A DNA stretch of 28,153 bases from a virus, in the IMG/VR virus record IMGVR_UViG_3300027833_000182, positions 1 to 28,153 of that record; one strand, 5' to 3'. The notes under the pieces are model-generated. The model made no database searches. It saw nothing but the letters and a program-made list of their open reading frames with translations, and was not told the origin of the DNA. Positions 8,712 to 16,390 of this stretch are shown here, one piece after another. A program made the position numbers and the translations under genes. Every line of letters begins with the position of its first letter. Position 1 is the first letter of the stretch.

Positions 8712-10016
8712 TTATGCTGTTCTCCGCCACATATACACCACGATATAGGGCTGCACGTTATTTATTATTTTATCTGCACTAGCGTGTGCCAAAGATTCAA
8801 GGTTTTCGCTATTTTCAGTTGTGCCGCTACCTGTAACCAAACGTCCAACTGTTGAAGGTTCTGGGAAATGTGTGCCAACCTGATAATCACCCCAGCCGTC
8901 TCGCGGAACAGTTGTCGTTTTGTTTCCACCAGTTTCTTGGGCCGTATCAAAGTCTGTATCAGTGCTGTCGATTCCCACAAGCACACGCCCTGCTCCGAAG
9001 CTGACCCAGGTGCCGCCAAGTGAGACAGATGGTGATGTTGCAACTGTCGATGTGAAAATTGCGCCAACCGGGTATGCAGCCAACGCACCTGCGGCTGATG
9101 CAGCATTGGTCGCGGCGGTAAAACCGCTAATATCACTAGTGCTTAAATTGCTTGATGCTGATATAGAAACATTTGCGGAACCGTCAAAAGCAACACTTCC
9201 ACTCAATACGCCGCCAAGCGAAATAGAACGTGCAGTTTGTAGCTTGGTCGCCGTTGCCGCATTTGATGTTGACTCTAGCTTTGCATTCAGAGCGCCTTGC
9301 AGCCCAGCAACATTAGCAATAGTGTGCGAGTGTGAATTGTCAACTACCGTTGCGGTTAGCGTTACGTTTGAACTGCCGTCGATGCTAACTGCTCCAGCCA
9401 AGTGGCCCGACAAAGATAGTGTACGAGGTGTTGTCCATTTGCTTGCAGAAGTAACCGCCGAACCAGAAACTAAACCTTGGATGCGTGAGAGTTCTGCCGA
9501 TAAGTCAGTTATGTCAGCCATTACATGTGTGTGCTGCGACCCATCAATAGCACATGTGATGGTCGCGTTCGCTGAACCGTCAAAAGAAGCAGTTCCCGTT
9601 ACATCGCCTGCCAAAGAAATTGTTCTGGCAGTCTGCAACTTGACGGCTTGTGCGGCCAAAACTGCATTCGATGCCGTTGAAGCATTGCCTGTGAGGCTGC
9701 CTGTCACGGTGCCTGTGATCGTGATATTGCCAGTCGTGATGCTGGTCGCTGTGATCTGGGAAGCGACAAAATTACCGCTCGCATCTCTTTTCACAACCGC
9801 ATTAGCTGTGTTCAAATTTGTTGCGGTATTAGCCAGTGCGATACCAGTGTTTATCTGCGTGTGCGTTGCCGTGACCGCACCTGCGATGGCCGGAAAAGTT
9901 TGCTTTATTGCACCTTTTGTCAGTCGAATGTGATTATCACCATCCCCAACATTGTCACTGGACGTTGGGTTAGTTGCTACCAATCCATCGATATAAGTTG
10001 TCGTTTCTAGCGCCAT
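8712..10016 (-). CDS. Tail fibre protein with repeats and collar-like C-terminus, 434 aa
   Basis: Three copies of a roughly 29-residue module of the type LQTAR.ISL.G...G...FDGSAN occur near residues 126-155, 195-222 and 258-287, as in side tail fibres. Two HxH motifs (HTH 162-164, HSH 229-231) lie between them; HxH motifs bind iron at the axis of trimeric T4-like fibres. The C-terminal domain begins at YPVGAIFTS (about 315), continues with LGGTWVSFGAGRVLVGID and ends in NNVQPYIVVYMWRRT, the classic ending of collar or baseplate-wedge-type fibre tips. N-terminal residues 1-45 are probably the virion anchor. It lies apart from the receptor-binding cluster, next to nozzle and holin, so it may be the main or central fibre. 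Confidence 0.8.
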   Translation of the reverse strand: MALETTTYIDGLVATNPTSSDNVGDGDNHIRLTKGAIKQTFPAIAGAVTATHTQINTGIALANTATNLNTANAVVKRDASGNFVASQITATSITTGNITITGTVTGSLTGNASTASNAVLAAQAVKLQTARTISLAGDVTGTASFDGSANATITCAIDGSQHTHVMADITDLSAELSRIQGLVSGSAVTSASKWTTPRTLSLSGHLAGAVSIDGSSNVTLTATVVDNSHSHTIANVAGLQGALNAKLESTSNAATATKLQTARSISLGGVLSGSVAFDGSANVSISASSNLSTSDISGFTAATNAASAAGALAAYPVGAIFTSTVATSPSVSLGGTWVSFGAGRVLVGIDSTDTDFDTAQETGGNKTTTVPRDGWGDYQVGTHFPEPSTVGRLVTGSGTTENSENLESLAHASADKIINNVQPYIVVYMWRRTA

Positions 10017-10017
10017 T

Positions 10018-10398
10018 TTACTTCTTCCTCAAATTCATCAGCTTGTCGGCTCCGCGAATACCGAAAGACGCTGACACTGCAATAAATAATAAGTATTGAT
10101 ACCATTCCGGTAATTCGCTTAGTGCGTTTAAGCCGTCTTTGACTCTCACCACAATTGTTGGATCATCCACCGCAATTGAATAACCTATGAAAAATATGGG
10201 AGCCGATAAAATAATTGTAAAAAACTCATCTTTCCAGCTAGACGCTGACGCATCAGCCATCTTCGATTCCCAGTCTGCATTGTTTTGGATAGTGGACATT
10301 GTTGCTTCGTGCTTGGCCGCTTTGACTGCGGCTTTATTCGCCAAGTAGGTTTTTCCGACCTCTGCGACTGATCCAAGAATTCCGCTTAAAATATTCAC
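10018..10398 (-). CDS. Holin-like membrane protein, 126 aa (GTA holin type)
   Basis: The start is GTG, placed immediately after the endolysin stop (TGAGTG). Two hydrophobic helices are visible (about 58-77 and 100-117), and the N-terminal 30 residues form an Ala/Lys helix. The motif SSWKDEFFTIILSAPIFF followed by a GL.AL.ELPEWYQ segment and SFGIRG matches the pattern of the three-helix holin family described from gene transfer agents. Role: time-controlled hole formation in the inner membrane to release the endolysin encoded just upstream. The conserved W.DEF...P block, the size and the neighbour make this fairly secure; topology is not verified. Confidence 0.75.
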   Translation of the reverse strand: MNILSGILGSVAEVGKTYLANKAAVKAAKHEATMSTIQNNADWESKMADASASSWKDEFFTIILSAPIFFIGYSIAVDDPTIVVRVKDGLNALSELPEWYQYLLFIAVSASFGIRGADKLMNLRKK

Positions 10399-10749
10399 TC
10401 AATATGTCCAGATGACTGAGGTGTCCATGCGGGTGTCAACATGTACAAACGTCTTAGCGATTCCGACCGAAAAACCCATCGCAGTGGCGTGTTTGACAAT
10501 GTCATGCTTCTGCTTACCGTTTGATACGGCTATATCTGCGGCCACTCCTTTTGTATGGTAGCCGCCACCATTCGCCTTGTTAATTTCAGCAGAGTGTGAC
10601 GTGTCTCGAAATCCTGATGTGACAACAAACGGCCAACCACAGGCTTCGCGCAAATGATCTAGTTTTTTAATAAATTCATCTTCCATAAAGTTGACCCCCG
10701 TCTCCTGGCAGTCAAAGTCAGATAGTTTGAAATATTTGTAATCACTCAT
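10399..10749 (-). CDS. Endolysin, peptidase M15 (D-Ala-D-Ala carboxypeptidase-like)
   Basis: The zinc-peptidase signature is complete: SGFR at 45-48, H65 in YHTKGVAADI with D72 seven residues later, and H103 in FVHVDTR. This is the H-x6-D ... H-x-D arrangement of M15 family enzymes, which cut peptide cross-links of peptidoglycan. Length 116 aa is typical of the single-domain phage version; there is no signal peptide, so export depends on the holin, whose gene starts directly after this stop. The ATG overlaps the stop of the upstream nuclease-like gene (ATGA). Confidence 0.9.
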   Translation of the reverse strand: MSDYKYFKLSDFDCQETGVNFMEDEFIKKLDHLREACGWPFVVTSGFRDTSHSAEINKANGGGYHTKGVAADIAVSNGKQKHDIVKHATAMGFSVGIAKTFVHVDTRMDTSVIWTY

Positions 10750-11093
10750 AAATGCTTACCAAGCGTATTCTCAAGAGATTCAATTTCTGCTCTAGCAGTA
10801 AATTCTGTTTCTCGTAATCTGAAAACAACAGAGTCAACTTCATCGACTGACCTAAATATAATTAAACGAAGAGGTAAGGCTACAAACGCAAAAAAATCAG
10901 TATCAGATTTTTTATAAACCCCGGATGTCATGCAGCTATTAAATCGCCAGTAAATATTGTCATTTACAACGCTTACCGCACTGCACGTCTTGACTTGGCA
11001 CTTTATAAAATTGCCAGTATAACTTTCACAGATAATGTCGTATGAGACGGGGGATGCGGGAAAAGCTATCGTCGCGAAATGACGTTGTAGCAC
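10746..11093 (-). CDS. PD-(D/E)XK-type nuclease-like protein, start uncertain
   Basis: Core motif: SYDIICESYTGNFIKCQVKT, reading as D-(x)n-E/Q-x-K of the PD-(D/E)XK fold, close to the YDL...QVKT style of the PDDEXK_5 group. Further on, DTDFFAFVALPLRLIIF resembles the D.fa.....iyi.p strand of that family. The first ordinary start codon is GTG at 11093, with no Shine-Dalgarno, but the same frame stays open up to a TGA at 11160-11162 and encodes QTGTSGEFLAAAV, the expected first helix with its conserved GE. The real protein therefore probably begins near 11150. It overlaps the endolysin start by 4 bp. Role unknown: resolvase, packaging helper or moron. Confidence 0.6.
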   Translation of the reverse strand: MLQRHFATIAFPASPVSYDIICESYTGNFIKCQVKTCSAVSVVNDNIYWRFNSCMTSGVYKKSDTDFFAFVALPLRLIIFRSVDEVDSVVFRLRETEFTARAEIESLENTLGKHL

Positions 11094-11129
11094 TGCTGCG
11101 GCTAAAAATTCGCCTGAAGTTCCTGTTTG

Positions 11130-11162
11130 AAGACTAGTTATATCGTCGATATCACCACCTCA
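11130..11162 (-). promoter_or_regulatory. Shine-Dalgarno with no canonical start codon ahead of the nuclease-like gene
   Basis: On the minus strand the text reads TTGAGGTGGTGATATCGACG, which contains a good match to the anti-SD target (GAGGTG). Within the spacing that would suit it, the coding frame offers only ATC (11148-11150) and ATA (11139-11141), not ATG, GTG or TTG. Either a rare start codon is used, the start codon has been lost by mutation, or the first canonical GTG at 11093 is used and the conserved first helix is untranslated. Confidence 0.4.
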
Positions 11163-11206
11163 AGTTTTCTATTCTACCACTAGTTGATAATCTGTCCTAA
11201 AATCCG

Positions 11207-11512
11207 CTACTTTCGGCTCTCTGTGATCATTAGTTGCACCAGTTCAGCAAGCCGCGCATCACTAGCCCTTGCAGTTTCCTCCATTCTCCGAAGTCCTTTG
11301 CTTATTTCAACAATGGCTTGCTGATTTAATCGGCTTCCAACACCTATTTCAGCAGTTTTCGCTGCTACTTCTTTGACGATTTTCTCAATTCGTTCACTGT
11401 TGGCTTCTTGCGCTGAAGCACGTTCAACCATTGCCGCGTATCCCATAAAGAATGATAATGCGCCAGCGACAATAGGAACTGACCAAGTTGGGATGGAGAT
11501 ACTTTGTTGCAT
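11207..11512 (-). CDS. Small membrane-anchored coiled-coil protein, 101 aa
   Basis: Residues 11-28 form a hydrophobic helix (VPIVAGALSFFMGYAAMV), followed by about 65 residues of charged, heptad-like helix rich in Glu, Ala and Arg. This single N-terminal anchor plus coiled coil is the architecture of inner-membrane spanins, but also of other small phage membrane proteins. It lies upstream of nuclease, endolysin and holin, so a role in lysis is plausible. No overlapping outer-membrane lipoprotein partner with a lipobox is visible, which weakens the spanin reading. Confidence 0.6.
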   Translation of the reverse strand: MQQSISIPTWSVPIVAGALSFFMGYAAMVERASAQEANSERIEKIVKEVAAKTAEIGVGSRLNQQAIVEISKGLRRMEETARASDARLAELVQLMITESRK

Positions 11513-11526
11513 GTTACTTCCTCTAA

Positions 11527-11979
11527 TTAGTGTAAAACCACGCTGCCTAAAATGCTAAAAATTATATATGCACCTCCACCAATTGCCGGTAGGCCAACTA
11601 GCACAGTACAAATGACAGCCATCATCTCTGCTAACCTCTGCCTAGTTTTAGCTTTTGCGTGAAGCCTGTCTTGCTCTTCCCGCGCTCTATCTTTTTTTGC
11701 TTGTGACTGAAACGCTAACCAATCGTCCCATAGCCCTGCGCGACCATGCCACTGCATAGCTTCTCTGAGTTCCGTCTCTTGTTCTTTTAAAGTTTCCAGA
11801 GCCATGAATGCTTCCATGTCTGACTTGCCGCCTGTTTTGTTCGCCTTCTTGGCAATGACGCTTTTACTGTTGAAATAGTTTGTTACTTGGTTGGCTACGC
11901 TGTGCAGTTCTTGGCCGTTACTTATTGCGTTCTTGATTACACCGAATGCCGCGTTCGCGACTGCGATTTCTGCAAGCAT
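11527..11979 (-). CDS. Conserved phage membrane protein, 150 aa, unknown function
   Basis: I recognise the overall plan from marine podo- and myoviruses: N-terminus MLAEIAVANAAFGVIKNAI, a helical middle, the block MEAFMALETLKEQETELREA then W..RAGLWDDWLAFQ, a basic linker, and a C-terminal transmembrane segment of about 28 residues (from MMAVICTVLVGLP to about residue 148). No function is established to my knowledge. GAGGTG lies 5 nt ahead of the ATG. It sits between the tail-adhesin chaperone-like gene and the lysis genes; the C-terminal anchor would leave the charged N-terminal part in the cytoplasm. Confidence 0.7.
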   Translation of the reverse strand: MLAEIAVANAAFGVIKNAISNGQELHSVANQVTNYFNSKSVIAKKANKTGGKSDMEAFMALETLKEQETELREAMQWHGRAGLWDDWLAFQSQAKKDRAREEQDRLHAKAKTRQRLAEMMAVICTVLVGLPAIGGGAYIIFSILGSVVLH

Positions 11980-11991
11980 GGCTCACCTCGA

Positions 11992-12285
11992 TCAAAGTTC
12001 TGGTCTAGTTGCAGGGAAATCAGAAGTTGACGGCCAGCCTCGTAATTCAGCCCTGTAGGTCAGGATGTTGTCACGGTTAGGCCAGTCTGCAATTCCTGCG
12101 GCTTTGTCGGTAGCTTCTAGTTCTGAGTTTCGCCATATTCTTGCAAGGTCTTCTTCTGGGATAGGGTCTGTTTCAAACACAACCTCTTCGTATCTACCAG
12201 CAAAATGCTCTGTAACAAAAGCCTCGTCAGCTTGGATGCGATTAATTTCTTCGTTACTTTCGTTCTTTATAATATAAATAGACAT
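11992..12285 (-). CDS. Tail fibre assembly chaperone-like protein (copy 2), 97 aa
   Basis: The ATG at 12285 was chosen over one 33 bases upstream because a perfect AGGAGG (12291-12296) sits 5 nt before it and overlaps the stop of the adhesin-like gene. The C-terminal half reads IWRNSELEATDKAAGIADWP, then ILTYRAELRGWPST and FPATRPEL. This follows the pattern of the phage tail assembly chaperone family (R/W-R-N-x-L-L-x-T-D ... YR..LR..P ... FP..P). A homologous 73-aa protein is encoded at 13811-14032. As in T4-like and Mu-like phages, such proteins usually follow the adhesin they help to fold or cap. The N-terminal 45 residues are not recognised. Confidence 0.65.
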   Translation of the reverse strand: MSIYIIKNESNEEINRIQADEAFVTEHFAGRYEEVVFETDPIPEEDLARIWRNSELEATDKAAGIADWPNRDNILTYRAELRGWPSTSDFPATRPEL

Positions 12286-12296
12286 CTTAGCCTCCT

Positions 12297-13496
12297 TTAA
12301 ATAAACATTACTATGCAAAGACCGTCACCGCCGGAAGCCCACACCCGCCCCGAAGCTGAGGTCATAGTGGAAAACGGCCCGTTGTAAGCTCCACTGCCAC
12401 CACCGCCAACGCCGCCATATCCTGCGCGTATTTCACCAGTAGCAGCATAGTTCTCCTGACTTACGAAGGAACAAGCACCCCCACCTCCAAAGCCTCCCCC
12501 ATTGCCAGCATAAGCGTAAGAGGATGTACTATTAGCGAAATTCCATGCGGAAGAACCGCCGCCGCCACCACCAAAGGAACCATCCGCAGAATAAGCAGTA
12601 GAGTTATAAGCAAATCGTGCGAACCCACCTTCACCTTGAGCATCAATAACGCTAATTGTGGGAGACCCTGTAGGCCCACCAGAAGTGGCAGTCCCTGCTA
12701 TAGTTGTTTGAGCGCCAACCACGCTAGATAGAACAGTGCTATCTTTAGTCGCACTCCCTCCACCACTAAGCAGTGCTAATCTATCACTACCAACACTATT
12801 AACAGCGCCCGCTGAACCTCCAACACCAGCCCCTCCAGTTGCTAAAAATCTGTTGCTTGGCACGGCGCCGCCGTGGTCAATTGTTATGTTGCCGCCGGTA
12901 TATGATGTTCCATATAGAGCAACAGAGCCGCCTCCTGTTACTGCTGCGCTGTATTGACTGCCAGCGGCACGAGTAACTGACCCTCCAGCACCCCCAGTAA
13001 AATTAAAATCTCCTCCAGAGGCTGTACCGCCAGTACCTCCGGCAACAACGTGGGCGTTATTGTTTCCACCTGACACCATCTGCCCACCGCCACCGCCATT
13101 TGCGATTAGGTTTACAGACACCGCTGCGGAAGCTGTAACAAAACTAGAATTACCAGCGTTATTTCCTACTCGTGTAGAATTAATACTGTTAACACCTGTT
13201 GAGCTGAACCCACCTGCGCCTATAGTTACAGTAAAAGTTTCTCCGGCTGTTACTTCAAATACTTTTTCGCTGTATCCACCGCCACCGCCTCCAGTACCAC
13301 TACCATAATTTGATTGAGCAAACCGGTTTTGATTCGCAACAAACGCCCCTTGGCCGCCGCCACCCGTTATAATAACTTTAATTTTACCTGTTGCTGGAGC
13401 CGTCCAAGTTTTAGATTGCCCTATAACAAATTGCTTGTAGGGTAGTGGGGCTGCATCTCCACCCCCGCCTGAGATAAGGTCTGTTAGATTTGACAT
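12297..13496 (-). CDS. Glycine-rich adhesin-like tail protein, 399 aa
   Basis: Long runs of Gly with interspersed Ser, Ala and Asn occur at about 48-60, 135-195, 225-245, 310-325 and 345-395 (for example GGGGGGYSEKVFEV and GNGGGFGGGGACSF). Patches of this kind form polyglycine-II helix bundles in the gp38 adhesin of T-even-type phages, where loops at the tip bind the receptor. The N-terminal segment QFVIGQSKTWTAPATGKIKV is a beta module resembling the openings of glycine-rich phage and bacterial proteins. The gene is followed immediately by a chaperone-like gene, as adhesins often are. Family membership is inferred from composition and context, not alignment. Confidence 0.7.
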   Translation of the reverse strand: MSNLTDLISGGGGDAAPLPYKQFVIGQSKTWTAPATGKIKVIITGGGGQGAFVANQNRFAQSNYGSGTGGGGGGYSEKVFEVTAGETFTVTIGAGGFSSTGVNSINSTRVGNNAGNSSFVTASAAVSVNLIANGGGGGQMVSGGNNNAHVVAGGTGGTASGGDFNFTGGAGGSVTRAAGSQYSAAVTGGGSVALYGTSYTGGNITIDHGGAVPSNRFLATGGAGVGGSAGAVNSVGSDRLALLSGGGSATKDSTVLSSVVGAQTTIAGTATSGGPTGSPTISVIDAQGEGGFARFAYNSTAYSADGSFGGGGGGSSAWNFANSTSSYAYAGNGGGFGGGGACSFVSQENYAATGEIRAGYGGVGGGGSGAYNGPFSTMTSASGRVWASGGDGLCIVMFI

Positions 13497-13811
13497 TTAG
13501 ATAAATACCCATGATGAAGTTGAAGTTCCAATAAGACCAATGCTCATATTAGCCACATCAATTGTTAAGTCTGAAGATTGTCCTGCAATAGTGCTGCTGT
13601 TGCGACCAACCACTGTGTCGGTAAAGTTACCTACAGTGACGTACACCTTCATGCCTACAGTAGGCGTTGGAAGCGTGAGAGTCACACCTGATGCACTGAC
13701 AAAGTGATGCGTATTAGCTGTAGCGTTCGCGTTGCTGCCCACAGTGGCCGTAGGAATACCAGCGGCTATCGTGTCAGCAAGGACGCCTGTTGTTACTTTC
13801 GTTAATGCCAT
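13497..13811 (-). CDS. Small fibre-tip-like protein, 104 aa
   Basis: The C-terminal 60 residues (VTLTLPTPTVGMKVYVTV, then VVGRNSSTIAGQSSDLTIDV and a final SSWVFI) align by eye with the C-terminal domain of the 484-aa collagen-like fibre ([33 protein letters not shown]). Both carry the TLP....G..V....V.RN.S.I pattern common at the ends of marine phage fibres. The N-terminus MALTKVTTGVLADT is a frequent opening of short tail proteins. It overlaps the chaperone-like gene upstream by one base (TAATG) and abuts the adhesin-like gene (TAAATG). Probably a virion component of the receptor-binding cluster. Confidence 0.65.
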   Translation of the reverse strand: MALTKVTTGVLADTIAAGIPTATVGSNANATANTHHFVSASGVTLTLPTPTVGMKVYVTVGNFTDTVVGRNSSTIAGQSSDLTIDVANMSIGLIGTSTSSWVFI

Positions 13812-14032
13812 TAGCCCACCTCTGGTTTTGTATCTGGGAATCCGTTGATGTATTCGCCATCGTCATTTTGTGCTGGCCAATCACGTAGTGCCTGACGGTA
13901 CAAAAGGATCGCTTCAGCGTTTGGATAGTCGGACACTGTGGCGGCTATGTCAGTTCGTAGTAGTTCTGCATCTCGCCAGAAGATTGCTGCTGATGTTGGC
14001 GATACCAAGTCAGCTTGAATTAGTAAAGCCAT
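13811..14032 (-). CDS. Tail fibre assembly chaperone-like protein (copy 1), 73 aa
   Basis: It reads FWRDAELLRTDIAATVSDYP, then ILLYRQALRDWPAQ and FPDTKPEV, matching the phage tail assembly chaperone pattern with the YRQALRD core. It is a shorter homologue of the protein at 11992-12285. It overlaps both neighbours by one base: its ATG lies in the stop of the propeller-type gene and its stop lies in the start of the 104-aa gene (TAATG each time). Inferred role: folding or trimer assembly of the receptor-binding protein encoded just before it. Confidence 0.65.
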   Translation of the reverse strand: MALLIQADLVSPTSAAIFWRDAELLRTDIAATVSDYPNAEAILLYRQALRDWPAQNDDGEYINGFPDTKPEVG

Positions 14033-14934
14033 TATTTAATCCTCGTGTAGTTTTGTCCAACACCCGCGACAGCAATGTTATTACTGCCTATGCCAATATT
14101 ATCGTCGTATCTGTAAACTGTCTTGTTAGTATTGCCCACCATTAAGAACTGAGTACCGTCATGACATATATCAGTTACGGAAGTGTCTTGTGGATACACA
14201 CTAGTTAAATGCCCAAGAAACGTACCGGTTCTGTCGTACTTCAAAAAGCTGTTATTCTGGGTACCAATAACGTAAAGATACGAGCCGTCCCATGTGATGC
14301 CATGAGCCGTAGTTTCTTTACCGGATATGTCGAAACTAAAGTTCTGATACACGCCCGCTTGGTTGTATTTGTAAACTCTGTTAAAGCCTTGGCTCACTAT
14401 CCAGTAGTCAGTGCCGTCGAATGTAATACCCTGATGGTTAGCGTAATTTGAGGTGTTATTAGCGTTTGCTAAGAAACTGCTTACATACGTCCCCGTAGTG
14501 GTGTACTTATACACTCCGTTTCTGGCGTTGTTGCTGTCTAAGATACATAAGTGTGTACCGTCCCACACCATGCCTGAAGGCGTAGCCATTTGATTGTATG
14601 TGAGCCATTCAATGTTTGTATAAACCCCATTACCGCTGCTGTTCACTGAGTACTTCTTAACATACGCATAGTAACTGTCAATTACGTAGTAATACGTGCC
14701 GTCAAACGCTAGACCCCTTGGAAGATTTGAATTACCGTGGTTCGCTGACCAGCTATCTCCAGTATATGAAATAGCAGCCGTGGCGTCAGGGTAAGTAGCC
14801 TTGTCCGTGGAAGCCACGCCACCTTTGAGATACACACGACCATCAGCAAGAGTAATTAGATTCTCTGTTGAGTTTAAATATACAACCTCATTTATCACTG
14901 AGGCACTACCGCCTCCACCCAAACTAATAGCCAT
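14032..14934 (-). CDS. Receptor-binding-like tail protein with NHL/propeller-type repeats, 300 aa
   Basis: Five repeats of about 45-50 residues carry the core G-x-x-x-DGT/S-(aromatic) ... V-x-(K/R)Y: GLAFDGTYYYVID (74-86), GMVWDGTHLCILD (121-133), GITFDGTDYWIV (169-180), GITWDGSYLYVIG (212-224) and DICHDGTQFLMVG (255-267). This is the layout of NHL or other six-bladed beta-propellers. Residues 14-52 (EVVYLNSTENLITLADGRVY) resemble a virion-anchor module. No signal peptide. It starts directly after the collagen-like fibre stop and overlaps a chaperone-like gene. Inferred role: cell-surface binding at the tail periphery. The number of blades that close the ring is not determined. Confidence 0.7.
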   Translation of the reverse strand: MAISLGGGGSASVINEVVYLNSTENLITLADGRVYLKGGVASTDKATYPDATAAISYTGDSWSANHGNSNLPRGLAFDGTYYYVIDSYYAYVKKYSVNSSGNGVYTNIEWLTYNQMATPSGMVWDGTHLCILDSNNARNGVYKYTTTGTYVSSFLANANNTSNYANHQGITFDGTDYWIVSQGFNRVYKYNQAGVYQNFSFDISGKETTAHGITWDGSYLYVIGTQNNSFLKYDRTGTFLGHLTSVYPQDTSVTDICHDGTQFLMVGNTNKTVYRYDDNIGIGSNNIAVAGVGQNYTRIK

Positions 14935-16389
14935 TTAAAGCTCCTTCCATCCAATTGCTGAGTCCAAAAACACTAGGGTTGCACCAGCGTCTGCCGCCAA
15001 TGTCCCGTCATCTGTTGTTGAATTAATTTTAGAGCCGTTACGGCCTACGGTTACTGCTGCTGTACCAGCATTCTTGATAAACACCACGTTGCCCGCTGAA
15101 GGGCTTGCAGGCAGAGTGATTGTCACTGCGCTACCTGAGTTTACGATTAGCTGGTCTTTGGTAGCGGCTGTGTAGTTTCCAGTTTTTATTGCAAAGTCGT
15201 TGAACGCACCACCAATGGTTGCAAATGCTAACGTGCCAGAACCATTCGTTGTAAGGCTTTGACCTGCTGTACCGTCAGTGACATTTAGCCTTGCTATGTC
15301 AACAGAGTTGTCAGCTATCTTTGCGGCTGTTATGGCATCATCAGCTATTTTTGCTGTAGTAACTGCACCATCGACAATCTTTGCCGTAGTCACTGTGTTG
15401 TCGCTGGGTGTGCCTACGTTTGTGACTGCAATAGCCGCTACCATAATCTCAATGGCTGACCCGTTTGCAGGAGCTTCAGAGAAAGTAACTACTGCGGGTG
15501 TTGCGCCAGATACTGCATACGTTGATTTGTTCTGATACACACCATCGACATACACCAGCGTGTTGTTTTCTATTGCTGCGCCAGATAGTGAGAAGGTTAC
15601 GTCACTACCATCACCAGTAAAGCTGTTGAGCAGCAGGTCAGCAGCACCGCCACCAATCTCGCCCCACTCTGTGGAGTAGCCTTCAAACTTGCCTTCCGTG
15701 GTGTTGTATCTGAACTGACCAGCTACGCCTGTGGGTCTTTGCGCTGTAGTACCTGCTGGTGTTCGCAAACTTGTGGGTATTACCAGCGAATCAATTGATA
15801 AAAATTGGAGAGTATCACCATCATTGACGTTGCCTGTCCCATCGCCATCGGCTCCAGCGGCACCTGTCGGGCCTGTCGGGCCTGTCTGACCTGTCGGGCC
15901 TTGCGGGCCTACTGCACCTGTCTGGCCTGTCGGGCCTGTCTGACCTGTTTGTCCATCTGTGCCATCCTGACCACTCGCGCCAGTTTGCCCTGTTATGCCA
16001 GTTGGGCCAGCAGGGCCGGTTGAGCCTTGAGGGCCAGTTGAGCCATTCGTTCCATCCTGACCTGTTGCACCCGTCTGACCTGTCAAGCCTGTTGGGCCAG
16101 TTGGGCCAGTTGGGCCAGCAGGGCCGGTTGGGCCAATGGGGGCTGAAACCCAAGCCGCGCCGTTGTAAAATCTAAGCAGGTCTAGCGTAGTATCAAAATA
16201 CAACGCACCCGCAATAAGATTTGTGGTTGGCGCACTTGTGAGAACACCGCGCCATGTTGAATTGAGTGTTGCAAGGCTTGCAGCCGCGTCTGTCGCTGAT
16301 GTTGCAGCCGCTGTTGCTTGGACAAGTGCATCGCCCTCTGCCGCGTCTTGCAGAGTTGCCGATGAAATATTTTCATAAAAACCTGACAT
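14935..16389 (-). CDS. Tail fibre with collagen-like stalk, 484 aa
   Basis: Order of modules: N-terminal Ala-rich helix plus a small beta module (1-85) ending in [20 protein letters not shown], a typical virion-proximal fibre element; an uninterrupted collagen-like run of 33 Gly-X-Y triplets (86-184), rich in GPT and GQT; a beta domain (255-320) containing [14 protein letters not shown]; four 10-residue repeats of the TTAKI type (331-370), a pattern of trimeric fibres; and a C-terminal tip (410-484) ending in GWKEL that is shared with the 104-aa protein. The architecture indicates a trimer with a triple-helical stalk. It follows the adaptor gene with one base between them. Confidence 0.85.
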   Translation of the reverse strand: MSGFYENISSATLQDAAEGDALVQATAAATSATDAAASLATLNSTWRGVLTSAPTTNLIAGALYFDTTLDLLRFYNGAAWVSAPIGPTGPAGPTGPTGPTGLTGQTGATGQDGTNGSTGPQGSTGPAGPTGITGQTGASGQDGTDGQTGQTGPTGQTGAVGPQGPTGQTGPTGPTGAAGADGDGTGNVNDGDTLQFLSIDSLVIPTSLRTPAGTTAQRPTGVAGQFRYNTTEGKFEGYSTEWGEIGGGAADLLLNSFTGDGSDVTFSLSGAAIENNTLVYVDGVYQNKSTYAVSGATPAVVTFSEAPANGSAIEIMVAAIAVTNVGTPSDNTVTTAKIVDGAVTTAKIADDAITAAKIADNSVDIARLNVTDGTAGQSLTTNGSGTLAFATIGGAFNDFAIKTGNYTAATKDQLIVNSGSAVTITLPASPSAGNVVFIKNAGTAAVTVGRNGSKINSTTDDGTLAADAGATLVFLDSAIGWKEL

Positions 16390-16390
16390 A

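Noticed and set aside
8920-9933. 337-codon open frame on the plus strand
   Set aside because: It is the antisense of the repetitive tail fibre gene; the fibre has clear motifs and the antisense frame only mirrors its Ala/Ser/Thr codons.
11207-11512. Secure i-spanin assignment
   Set aside because: Topology fits, but no overlapping lipobox-bearing partner was found in any frame; kept as an unknown membrane coiled-coil protein.
15821-16153. Trp/Pro/Arg repeat frame on the minus strand
   Set aside because: It is the shifted reading of the collagen-like repeats.
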